Part shown: positions 44,544 through 53,484 of the stretch, one piece after another
Numbering within the stretch: the first letter of the stretch is position 1
Layout of the letters: every line of letters starts with the position of its first letter
DNA from: Entomospira culicis
Lineage (GTDB): Bacteria > Spirochaetota > Spirochaetia > WRBN01
Assembly (NCBI RefSeq): GCF_028748145.1
Contig: NZ_CP118181.1
Coordinates: 865,967-929,966 of the forward strand
Length of the DNA stretch: 64,000 nucleotides
Reading direction: 5' to 3'
Notes under the pieces: model-generated
Databases searched by the model: none
What the model was told of the DNA's origin: nothing
What the model saw: only the letters and a program-made list of their open reading frames with translations
Position numbers and translations under genes: made by a program

Positions 44544-44984
44544 TTAGCGCAGTAACGCATAAGCCTCATCGATGCTTTGTGCCTCACCTAGCTGTTCAAG
44601 CCACGCATCGTCGTCTAGCTTTTCCACCAAGTCGACCATCGCCCCCATATGCGCATTGGCATCTACCGACGCTAATAAGATCATCACTTTTACCGCATCT
44701 GCAGGATCGTCGGAAAATTTTACCGCCTGACGTGTAATCAGTAAACTCATGCAAGTCTCTTTCACATTTTCTTCACCGGCTTGGGCATGAGGCAAGGCGA
44801 AACCTTCTTTCAATATAATATAAGGGCCATTTTCATTGATGTTACGGATCACGTTCTCTAAATAAGATGGCATAATGAGTCCCTGCTGAAGGAGTGGCGC
44901 GCCTGCCATGTTGACGGCATCTACCCAATCCGCTGCCTGTTCGATAATTTGAATTCGCTCTTTAGTGATGAATTTCTGTAGCAT
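44544..44984 (-). CDS. PTS fructose/mannitol-type IIA protein
   Basis: A 146-residue stand-alone EIIA of the PTS_EIIA_2 family. The phosphorylated His is in the block LKEGFALPHAQAG (near residue 80), closely similar to the IIA domain of the regulator at 41589. The IICB mtlA and the two IIB-IIC pairs downstream all lack a IIA, so this protein may serve several of them. It heads the minus-strand cluster with a good promoter at 45034-45062. Confidence 0.87.
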   Translation of the reverse strand: MLQKFITKERIQIIEQAADWVDAVNMAGAPLLQQGLIMPSYLENVIRNINENGPYIILKEGFALPHAQAGEENVKETCMSLLITRQAVKFSDDPADAVKVMILLASVDANAHMGAMVDLVEKLDDDAWLEQLGEAQSIDEAYALLR

Positions 44985-45033
44985 CCTTGTCTACCCCTCT
45001 TGTCCATAGTAAGAAGTATCTACTCCTCAATCT

Positions 45034-45062
45034 ATTTTAAGCCATTCTTCAACAAATTGCAA
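45034..45062 (-). promoter_or_regulatory. Promoter of the IIA-nagB operon
   Basis: On the minus strand: TTGCAA (45057-45062), 17 bases, TAAAAT (45034-45039). The leader is about 43 bases. Confidence 0.65.
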
Positions 45063-45148
45063 CCACTATTGTCCTAGCATATACAAAAAATAAAACATTT
45101 CTTCATCCTTAGCGAGATACTTTGTCTATTTAGACCCAACTTTATGCC

Positions 45149-45176
45149 TTTACAAGAAAGTATCCTAGGATATAAT
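45149..45176 (+). promoter_or_regulatory. Promoter of the divergent BglG-type regulator with an internal palindrome
   Basis: TTTACA (45149-45154), 16 bases, TATAAT (45171-45176). The perfect 12-base palindrome TATCCTAGGATA (45161-45172) fills the spacer and enters the -10 box; a related GTCCTAGCATATA lies at 45071-45083 near the opposite promoter. These look like operator sites shared by the divergent pair. Confidence 0.6.
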
Positions 45177-45201
45177 ATTTAATAATATAAGGAGATACGT
45201 T

Positions 45202-47079
45202 ATGTCTTACAGCTATCAACGTGCCATTGAATTTTTTCGACTTCTTGCCAAAGAGTCAACCTACAAGCCCGTGCATTTCTATGCAAAAGCCCTCAACGTC
45301 TCGAGTAAAAGCATCTTTTACTACCTTGAGCAACTAGAGCATTTACTCGATCAAAAAACATTCGCCTTACACAAAGAACCCAGTAAAGGCATCTTTTTAG
45401 AACAATCCAATCAAGAGATTTTTCTCGATCAAATTATCAAAGAAAACATTCCACTACACCGACAAATCAAGATCCTCCACATGCTCATCAGGGATAAAGA
45501 GAGTCCATCAGTCACGCAATTAAGTCAACAATTTAATGTCGCTAAAACATCGATCCTTGCCGACTACAAAAAGATCCTAGGCGATCTCACCACCTTCACC
45601 AATCTACACATCCAACTGGTACGACAAAAGATCTACATTTCTAACAATTTTTTAGGCAAAGCCCAACTCCATCTACTCTTTATCCAAAAGATCAATCGTA
45701 TTCTTCCACAACCACCCACCACCGCGCAACAACTCTTTAACCAATTACATGCCTTCTATCCCCAAGGTTGTCGGGATCAAGCGCTCAAAGCTCTCGATCA
45801 ATTACTCCAAAGTCTACCACGTCATCAGCAAAGCCCTCATGCCAAACTCTGCTTGGCCGTGATCTTTCTAATTTTTCTATACGAATCCCCCACCAGTGTC
45901 ATCCTCCCACCCATTATGCAACTCTATCTGCCTCATCCGCTAGAGTGTCTACTCAATCGTATTCTCCCACCACACCTGCACAGCGATAATAACAAGCGCT
46001 TTCTCTACACCCAGTTAGTTACCCTTAACCTCACATCTGCCCCCACCATTAGCCCACCCCAATCAAGACATCTGTACCAGATCCTCATGCTCCTCGCCCA
46101 CACGCTAGATAATGCAACCATTGCATCCAAAGAGACGCAAAATGCACTCACCCGTGCCTATACGCTCTTTCAACTCCAAGCCAAGCTTGCCATCGATGTC
46201 GATCCTCACACCTCGAATATTCTGCTCCAGCATCATAGTCTTATGCTCAACATTGCCCTGCTCACCCTCACCTACTACCATCACCACCACGATCTTCCCT
46301 ACACCACCCTTAGTGCCTGCACCTTCTTAGCCTATCTCATCCTCACCCTAGAAAAACCAACCTCTCATAAGGTCTATCTCCTAAGCAACCTTGACAAACC
46401 CTCCCACCTGCTCCTTAAAAAAGAGCTCACCGCGATACTCCCTGCCAGCGCGCACCTAGAAGATCTCCCCGCCATCGATCTCTTATCCTCTACACAAAAA
46501 GAATCATGCTTCCTCATCTCCACCTACCCCCTGCCCATCCATGATTCCTATCACCTCATCACCCCTAAACTCACCCACCAAGCTCAAGAAAATCTCCTCC
46601 AGAAATACCTTTGTTACTGCCACCATCCACCTCAAAACATGCCAACAACCCTGCCTCTACCTCAATTTACACTCATCCCACAACTTATCCATAAAAATCT
46701 CTTCTTTAGCGAATCCCGCCTACACACCAAACCTAAAATCTTTGCGCTTGTGGCTCGCGCCCTACTACAATATCACTTTACCACAATCAATCTCCAAGAA
46801 GAGATCACTCTCACCGACAATTTTCAAAAAGTCGACACCAATCACGACTGGGTCGTCCTTCAACTCCCACCCCACTATGTTCGACGTAGCTCACTAACCA
46901 TCTACCTAGGAGAAAAGGCAATCCAATGGCATCATCACGTTGTCCGCAACCTCCTCCTAATCTGCCTATGCCCCGAAGATCAACGCCAAACGCCACAAGT
47001 ACTACGCGAAATTTATGACCTTCTGCGTCAGCCTCACCCCATCAAAATCATTAAAGAGCTTTTTACCTCCCACGCGTAA
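45202..47079 (+). CDS. Divergent BglG/MtlR-like PTS-domain regulator
   Basis: A 625-residue protein with two N-terminal helix-turn-helix domains (YKPVHFYAKALNVSSKSIFY; PSVTQLSQQFNVAKTSILAD), a long helical middle in the place of the PRDs, a IIB-like segment whose phospho-cysteine position is not cysteine (VYLLSNLDKPSHLLLKK), and a C-terminal IIA-like domain keeping a Pro-His (LQLPPHYVRRS). It is strongly diverged from the regulator at 41589. The coding strand is strikingly C-rich and the protein rich in Leu, His and Pro. Its placement between two PTS loci, divergent from IIA-nagB, suggests it controls one or both. Confidence 0.7.
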   Translation: MSYSYQRAIEFFRLLAKESTYKPVHFYAKALNVSSKSIFYYLEQLEHLLDQKTFALHKEPSKGIFLEQSNQEIFLDQIIKENIPLHRQIKILHMLIRDKESPSVTQLSQQFNVAKTSILADYKKILGDLTTFTNLHIQLVRQKIYISNNFLGKAQLHLLFIQKINRILPQPPTTAQQLFNQLHAFYPQGCRDQALKALDQLLQSLPRHQQSPHAKLCLAVIFLIFLYESPTSVILPPIMQLYLPHPLECLLNRILPPHLHSDNNKRFLYTQLVTLNLTSAPTISPPQSRHLYQILMLLAHTLDNATIASKETQNALTRAYTLFQLQAKLAIDVDPHTSNILLQHHSLMLNIALLTLTYYHHHHDLPYTTLSACTFLAYLILTLEKPTSHKVYLLSNLDKPSHLLLKKELTAILPASAHLEDLPAIDLLSSTQKESCFLISTYPLPIHDSYHLITPKLTHQAQENLLQKYLCYCHHPPQNMPTTLPLPQFTLIPQLIHKNLFFSESRLHTKPKIFALVARALLQYHFTTINLQEEITLTDNFQKVDTNHDWVVLQLPPHYVRRSSLTIYLGEKAIQWHHHVVRNLLLICLCPEDQRQTPQVLREIYDLLRQPHPIKIIKELFTSHA

Positions 47080-47082
47080 AGC

Positions 47083-47111
47083 TTGCACATTCGTCAAATC
47101 CATCGTATACT
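47083..47111 (+). promoter_or_regulatory. Promoter of the RpiR-type regulator gene
   Basis: TTGCAC (47083-47088), 17 bases, TATACT (47106-47111). The leader is short, with AGGAG six bases before the ATG at 47131. Confidence 0.65.
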
Positions 47112-47130
47112 ACTCTAATAGGAGCATAGT

Positions 47131-47934
47131 ATGCGGAATATTCAAGAAAATCTCATTTTACTCACCGTGCAAGAGCTCGAAAGGCGCACGCAAGCCACCT
47201 TATCTGTAGTGGAGGAAGAGATTATTTTTCAACTGATTCCACAAGCTATGAACAAGCACTTCACTATGCAAAAGCTTGCAAACCAAGCAGATACATCCAT
47301 CTCTGCCATCGCGAGACTCATCAATACGCTGGGCTTTAGTGGCTATGCTGAACTCAAGCTCACCTTAAACCAGATCTACCAAGAGATCCAGCAATCCATC
47401 CTGCCCAGCGCCGCAAACGCTTCCCTACAGCAAGATTTACATCAACTCTATCGCTTCTCTAGTCAACAACTTCAACACTTTATTCATCATGTAGATCTCG
47501 CCAGTCTGGAGTATCTAATAACATCGCTAAGGTCGGCACAGCATATTGTGATTCTCGCAACGGGCTTCTCTGCGATCATTGCGCAGTCGCTGGCTTATCA
47601 ACTCCAGCAATTGGGCAAGTACTGCAACTGTGTCGACACTATCATGCCAGACGAATCATTCCAACAGCTTCTTAAATTCCACAGCTTGGTCATCACAATA
47701 TCCAAATCGGCACAAACTCCCGTCTTGGAGCGTCGCATGCAGGATATCCAACGCGCCCAACTACCAAACATTATGATCACCACAAATCCTAAAGGATTGC
47801 TATGCCAATACACCGACAAAATTGTTACCATTGCCGACTACACCCAACGTATCAGCCCTGACCTAACCTCACTCTTTCAATTGAAGATGATCTTCTTTTG
47901 TGAATTTTTAATTCTAGCATTGAACAAATCTTGA
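47131..47934 (+). CDS. RpiR/GlvR-family transcriptional regulator
   Basis: A 267-residue two-domain regulator. The N-terminal HTH_6 includes FTMQKLANQADTSISAIARLINTLGFSGY (split around residues 47-75), and the C-terminal SIS domain (about 115-255) has HIVILATGFSAIIAQSLAYQL and LVITISKSAQTP as phosphosugar-binding loops. It lies directly upstream of a 6-phospho-alpha-glucosidase and an alpha-glucoside PTS, the arrangement of glvR/malR loci, so a phosphorylated disaccharide is the likely effector. A 14-base palindrome at 47975-47988, before the GH4 gene, is a candidate operator. Confidence 0.87.
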   Translation: MRNIQENLILLTVQELERRTQATLSVVEEEIIFQLIPQAMNKHFTMQKLANQADTSISAIARLINTLGFSGYAELKLTLNQIYQEIQQSILPSAANASLQQDLHQLYRFSSQQLQHFIHHVDLASLEYLITSLRSAQHIVILATGFSAIIAQSLAYQLQQLGKYCNCVDTIMPDESFQQLLKFHSLVITISKSAQTPVLERRMQDIQRAQLPNIMITTNPKGLLCQYTDKIVTIADYTQRISPDLTSLFQLKMIFFCEFLILALNKS

Positions 47935-47963
47935 AAAAAATTTCAAAAAATCACGCACTATAA

Positions 47964-49373
<1,410 letters not shown>

Positions 49374-49387
49374 GTTCATAGCCACAT

Positions 49388-49444
49388 AAGTCATCGCTTT
49401 AAGAGCACCTTAACCCCCACTACTTAGCGTTAAGGCGATGGCTT
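49388..49444 (+). promoter_or_regulatory. Intercistronic hairpin with an alternative fold
   Basis: AAGTCATCGCTTTAA (49388-49402) pairs with TTAAGGCGATGGCTT (49430-49444) as a 15-base-pair stem with two U-G pairs. Inside it, CCTTAAC (49408-49414) can instead pair with GTTAAGG (49429-49435), which would break the long stem. A T-rich stretch (TTCTTTTT) follows. It may be a partial terminator, an RNA-processing site, or an attenuator. Confidence 0.5.
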
Positions 49445-49481
49445 CTTGATTCTTTTTATCGTAATTAAAAGGAGCATTTAT

Positions 49482-51086
49482 ATGCAACACTCTTCACCCC
49501 TTAAAACAAAATTATTCGAGGCAATGCAACGTTTTGGTGCAGCTATGTTTGTGCCTGTTGCATTACTACCATTGGTTGGATTACTACTTGCTGTGATTCA
49601 AATTTTCAAAAATCCTAGCTTAGTAGGTCCCTTAGCCATGGCAGAAAGCTTACAAGCATTCTTATTTTTAGTAGAAGAGGCCGCTTGGACGATTTTTCGA
49701 CAAATGCCCATCATCTTTGCACTGGGATTTCCCGCCACCATGGCAAAACAAGCACCCGAACGCGCCGTAATCGTTACGCTAGTAACCCTCATGAGTTTTC
49801 ATTATGCGATTAATGCCATCCTAACCTTATGGGGAGCATCATTGGGCATCGACTTTACGCAAGAGGTTGGCGGAACAAGTGGATTAACTGTGATTGCATC
49901 CGTAAAAACATTAGATATGAGTATTATCGGTGGCATGATGGTAGGCTACATCACCACAATGATTCACAACAAATTCTTCAATAAACCACTACCCGAAGCC
50001 CTCTCCTTCTTTCAAGGGATGGCGCTTGTAGGCTTCATCGCTATGCTTACGATGATTCCTTTAGCTGGAGTGACAGTTTTGATTTGGCCCAATATTCAAA
50101 GTGCTATCGCTAGCATGCAAAACTTCTTCATTCATAGCGGAACCTTTGGCATTTGGCTCTACACCTTCTTAGAACGCATCCTGATTCCGACAGGACTCCA
50201 TCACTTTATCTACATTCCTTTTGTTAATGGCGATGCTGTAGTGGAGGGTGGCGCTTTAGCCAACTGGATTAAAAATATTCCCTACCTCGCTCAAACTCCA
50301 GGAAATCTCCGCGAACTTATCCCTTCTGCTGGCTTCTTGATGCATGGTAGTACAAAAATTTTTGGTCTACCTGGGGCAGCCATTGCCTTTTATCTTACCG
50401 CCAAGCCAGAGAATCGCACTAAGACATTGGGCTTAATTATTCCCGCGGCGCTCACATCCTTTTTGACCGGTATCACCGAGCCTATCGAATTCACTTTCTT
50501 ATTTGTTGCACCCTTTCTCTTCGTCATTCACGCCCTGCTCTCTGCAACAATGACCTCACTCTATTATGCAATCGGTATCGTCTTACCCAGTAGTGGTGCT
50601 ATCGAAGCAATGGCGACCTTCTGGGTACCCATGCTCCCCAAACATACCGCTGCGGTACTCATGCATATCGGCATTGGACTTGGCTGGATCGCACTATACA
50701 CCGTAGTCTTCAGAACACTTATCCTTAGGTTCAATTTAACCACACCTGGGCGCGAGATTGTTGGTGAAACAAAACTCTATCGTAAAGAAGACTACAAAGC
50801 ACAACAAGCGCACAATAAGCAAAATGCTACCCTAGCAACCGACAAATACATGCAACAAGCCATCGCCTATCTCGATCTTTTGGGAGGAAAAGAGAATATC
50901 GCGAATGCCACCAACTGCGCCACACGGCTACGCATCACAGTCATCGATAGTAACATCGTTGCTCCCCAAGAGGCCTTTAAAGAGGTTGGAGCTATGGGTC
51001 TCATGACACAAGATAAAAATTATCAAATCATCATAGGTCCCACCGTGCCTAACGTACGTGCCTCTTTGGATCAACTTTTACAATAA
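49482..51086 (+). CDS. PTS alpha-glucoside transporter subunit IICB
   Basis: Imports and phosphorylates an alpha-glucoside for the GH4 enzyme upstream. The glucose-family IIC domain (FGAAMFVPVALLPLVGLLLAV; LIPTGLHHFIYIPF; LTGITEPIEFTFLF) is followed by a C-terminal IIB domain with the phospho-cysteine in NATNCATRLRI. There is no IIA domain, so a glucose-type IIA (Crr) from elsewhere is required. The open frame starts at 49446, but AAGGAG lies seven bases before ATG 49482, which begins MQHSSPLKTKLFEAMQRFG like relatives. A terminator follows. Confidence 0.9.
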   Translation: MQHSSPLKTKLFEAMQRFGAAMFVPVALLPLVGLLLAVIQIFKNPSLVGPLAMAESLQAFLFLVEEAAWTIFRQMPIIFALGFPATMAKQAPERAVIVTLVTLMSFHYAINAILTLWGASLGIDFTQEVGGTSGLTVIASVKTLDMSIIGGMMVGYITTMIHNKFFNKPLPEALSFFQGMALVGFIAMLTMIPLAGVTVLIWPNIQSAIASMQNFFIHSGTFGIWLYTFLERILIPTGLHHFIYIPFVNGDAVVEGGALANWIKNIPYLAQTPGNLRELIPSAGFLMHGSTKIFGLPGAAIAFYLTAKPENRTKTLGLIIPAALTSFLTGITEPIEFTFLFVAPFLFVIHALLSATMTSLYYAIGIVLPSSGAIEAMATFWVPMLPKHTAAVLMHIGIGLGWIALYTVVFRTLILRFNLTTPGREIVGETKLYRKEDYKAQQAHNKQNATLATDKYMQQAIAYLDLLGGKENIANATNCATRLRITVIDSNIVAPQEAFKEVGAMGLMTQDKNYQIIIGPTVPNVRASLDQLLQ

Positions 51087-51094
51087 CGTTTCTG

Positions 51095-51126
51095 AGAGCT
51101 AGGCAACATCCCTAGCTCTTTTTTTA
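51095..51126 (+). terminator. Terminator of the alpha-glucoside PTS operon
   Basis: AGAGCTAGG (51095-51103) and CCTAGCTCT (51111-51119) form a nine-base-pair stem followed by a run of T's. Confidence 0.88.
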
Positions 51127-51138
51127 GGAATATTCTCC

Positions 51139-51167
51139 TTGACAAAAAGATAAATTTAGCCTACCAT
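51139..51167 (+). promoter_or_regulatory. Promoter predicting a nearly leaderless acyltransferase mRNA
   Basis: TTGACA (51139-51144), 17 bases, TACCAT (51162-51167). Transcription should start near 51174, only about four bases before the ATG at 51178. No Shine-Dalgarno is present. Confidence 0.65.
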
Positions 51168-51177
51168 ACAACAAGAA

Positions 51178-52275
51178 ATGGAAAAAAATCATACAACGCT
51201 CACACGCGATAGTACCCTCGATATTGCCAAAGGGTTAGCCGTTATCTTTATGGTCTATGTCCACACCCTTATCGCCCTTGGTTCGCTAGCCTTGCAAGAA
51301 GAGAGTTGGTTTGGCGAAATTATTGGCTTTTTGGGCGGAGTTCCCGCCGCTCCGGTCTTTATGTTTATGCTGGGGGTAGGTGTTCACCTCTCCACGCATA
51401 GCACGCCTCAAGCCTTAGCTAAACGTGGTATGACACTCTTCTTCGGTGCCTATCTCTTCAATTTTTTTCGTGCGGTGGTGCCAGAGCTCATCAAGTATCT
51501 TTTATGGGAGGATTATCCCTTTAGCCTTATTGAAATTGGTTACTATTACTTGCTCTTTGTCGATATCTTACAATTTGCTGGCTTGGCCTTTCTCTTCTTC
51601 GCCCTTACCAAGCAGATAGGAATAAAGGTGCGAGGTTATCTGCTCTTACTCGTGCTATTTTTGGGGATAAATTCTTGGTTATTGCAACAGCACTTTCCTT
51701 ATCGTTTTTGGATAAATCCTTTCTATGCCTTATGGTTTGGTATCGATGAGTCCTCCTACTTTCCCTTCTTTACCTGGATCTTCTATCCTATTTTGGGCTA
51801 TCTCTTTTCGGTGCTAGCAAAGAAGAGACCCCAAAAAAGATCGCTTTATCTATGGCTAGGATTCATCACCTCTGCCGTGATAGCTCTCTATTTTTTAGGG
51901 GTTTGGCAATGGGATCTACCCACAGGTTATGCGAGTGATGTCGCCTATTATCACCATGCCTTTCCTGTACAAATTTTGTATGGAGCATTCATCGGCTGGT
52001 GGTTAGCACTTATCTTTTTGGTCACACAAATCGTCAAAAGTCGCTGGATTTTTCTCAGCAACACAAGCAAAATGACCAATCTTATCTACATTATTCACTT
52101 TCTTCTGCTTGGTCTACTCGGCATCTTTCTCCAAGAAATTACACAAGGATGGCTTATCTTTCTCTTAGCAACCAGTATTTTTATTGCAAGCTACCTTCTA
52201 GCCAAAAGATGGCTTACCCGTAAAAGGAAGAATTCATTTGACAAAAACCTTACAAGACATTATAATAAAAGGTAA
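51178..52275 (+). CDS. Membrane acyltransferase, DUF1624/HGSNAT-like
   Basis: A 365-residue polytopic protein with about ten hydrophobic segments. The N-terminal RDSTLDIAKGLAVIFMVYVH is the signature of the heparan-alpha-glucosaminide N-acetyltransferase/DUF1624 and acyltransferase-3 families: an Arg-Asp pair and a conserved His (about residue 32) in the first helix. Such proteins move acetyl groups across the membrane onto sugars, so envelope glycan acetylation is plausible. It is followed 14 bases later by a sugar-dehydrogenase-like gene, whose Shine-Dalgarno lies at its stop codon. Confidence 0.75.
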   Translation: MEKNHTTLTRDSTLDIAKGLAVIFMVYVHTLIALGSLALQEESWFGEIIGFLGGVPAAPVFMFMLGVGVHLSTHSTPQALAKRGMTLFFGAYLFNFFRAVVPELIKYLLWEDYPFSLIEIGYYYLLFVDILQFAGLAFLFFALTKQIGIKVRGYLLLLVLFLGINSWLLQQHFPYRFWINPFYALWFGIDESSYFPFFTWIFYPILGYLFSVLAKKRPQKRSLYLWLGFITSAVIALYFLGVWQWDLPTGYASDVAYYHHAFPVQILYGAFIGWWLALIFLVTQIVKSRWIFLSNTSKMTNLIYIIHFLLLGLLGIFLQEITQGWLIFLLATSIFIASYLLAKRWLTRKRKNSFDKNLTRHYNKR

Positions 52276-52289
52276 GGAATCGTAATCGC

Positions 52290-53390
52290 GTGAAAACATT
52301 CTTATATATCTTATGTCTTATGGTTGCGCCAGTACATCTCTTTGCAAACACCGTCATTAAGCAGGGTTATGATTTTATTTTAGAAGAGATCTTCTCTGGT
52401 GAACGCTTCTGGGGCATCGCCTCACTACCTAACAACAATCTTCTCCTCACCGAATTTAAGACAGGAAACCTTCTTTTGGTGGAATTTACCAATGATACGC
52501 TCAAAACTACCACCATTGCTCTCTCCCTTCCGATAGAAAATCGCGGACAAGCTGGGTTACTCGATATTGCGTTACACCCCAATTTTGCTCAAAATAATTA
52601 CATCTATCTCTCTTATAGCAAAAGATTAAAAAATGGCTCTTCCCTCGCGCTTATCCGTGGTGAGTGGCACAATCATACGCTTATCAATATTACCCAGCTC
52701 TATGAGACACCGTCGGAGGTACGTACCCAGCATTACAGCGGTGCTATTGCCTTTGATTCCCAAAATAGACTCTATCTTGCCAGTGGCGATCGCAATAATC
52801 GTCATCAGGCGCAAGATTTAACCAATTCCATTGGCAAGATTTTACGCTTTAACGATGATGGGACGATCCCCCTTGACAATCCGCTTATTAAGCAGAATAA
52901 CGTTGCCAAAGAAATTTATGCGTGGGGCATTCGTAATGCGCAAGGGCTCGCCTATGATGCACGTACCAACACCCTTTGGCAAAGCGAACAAGGACCACAG
53001 GGCGGGGATGAACTCAATATCATTCGTGCAGGACAAAATTATGGTTGGCCAGAAGTTACCACCGGTCAAGAGTATGGCGGCGGTCGCATCGGAGTGCGCA
53101 CCAAAGCCGGCATGGTTGACCCCATTAAAGAGTGGACGCCATCCCCAGCCTTCTCCTCTCTCCTCCTATACACCCACAACGCGATTCCCTCTCTCACCAA
53201 CAAACTTCTCATCCCCTCCCTTAAGGCAGAAACGCTCTTTGTTATCAGCGTCGACAAGAATAAGGTTACCGCTGTTCACACCATCATTAAAGGCGAAATC
53301 GGGCGTATCCGCGATGTAAAATCAGCACCCAACGGCATCATCTACCTCGTCAACGATGCTGGCAAGCTCTATCGTCTGCGCCCACGCTAA
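52290..53390 (+). CDS. Periplasmic PQQ-dependent sugar dehydrogenase-like beta-propeller
   Basis: A GTG start is followed by a signal peptide (MKTFLYILCLMVAPVHLFA) and a six-bladed propeller of the soluble aldose dehydrogenase (YliI/Asd) family. Recognisable blocks are GQAGLLDIALHPNFAQNNYIYLSYS, QHYSGAIAFDSQNRLYLASGD with the catalytic His, and EQGPQGGDELNIIRAGQNYGWP. The 366 residues are normal. No PQQ biosynthesis genes are in the window and an anaerobe may not make PQQ, so the cofactor could be scavenged or absent. AAGGA is 11 bases from the GTG, overlapping the previous gene's end, which suggests translational coupling. Confidence 0.83.
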   Translation: MKTFLYILCLMVAPVHLFANTVIKQGYDFILEEIFSGERFWGIASLPNNNLLLTEFKTGNLLLVEFTNDTLKTTTIALSLPIENRGQAGLLDIALHPNFAQNNYIYLSYSKRLKNGSSLALIRGEWHNHTLINITQLYETPSEVRTQHYSGAIAFDSQNRLYLASGDRNNRHQAQDLTNSIGKILRFNDDGTIPLDNPLIKQNNVAKEIYAWGIRNAQGLAYDARTNTLWQSEQGPQGGDELNIIRAGQNYGWPEVTTGQEYGGGRIGVRTKAGMVDPIKEWTPSPAFSSLLLYTHNAIPSLTNKLLIPSLKAETLFVISVDKNKVTAVHTIIKGEIGRIRDVKSAPNGIIYLVNDAGKLYRLRPR

Positions 53391-53416
53391 AGGATAAAAC
53401 GCTAGCATCTCTTCCC

Positions 53417-53445
53417 TTGATCTTTTATAATAAAAATATTACAAT
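53417..53445 (+). promoter_or_regulatory. Promoter of the CoA-disulfide reductase fusion gene
   Basis: TTGATC (53417-53422), 17 bases, TACAAT (53440-53445). The leader is about 33 bases, with AGGGAG before the ATG. Confidence 0.6.
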
Positions 53446-53484
53446 AAAAGATATACTTTAGTTTTAGTTAAGGGAGATGCTTTT

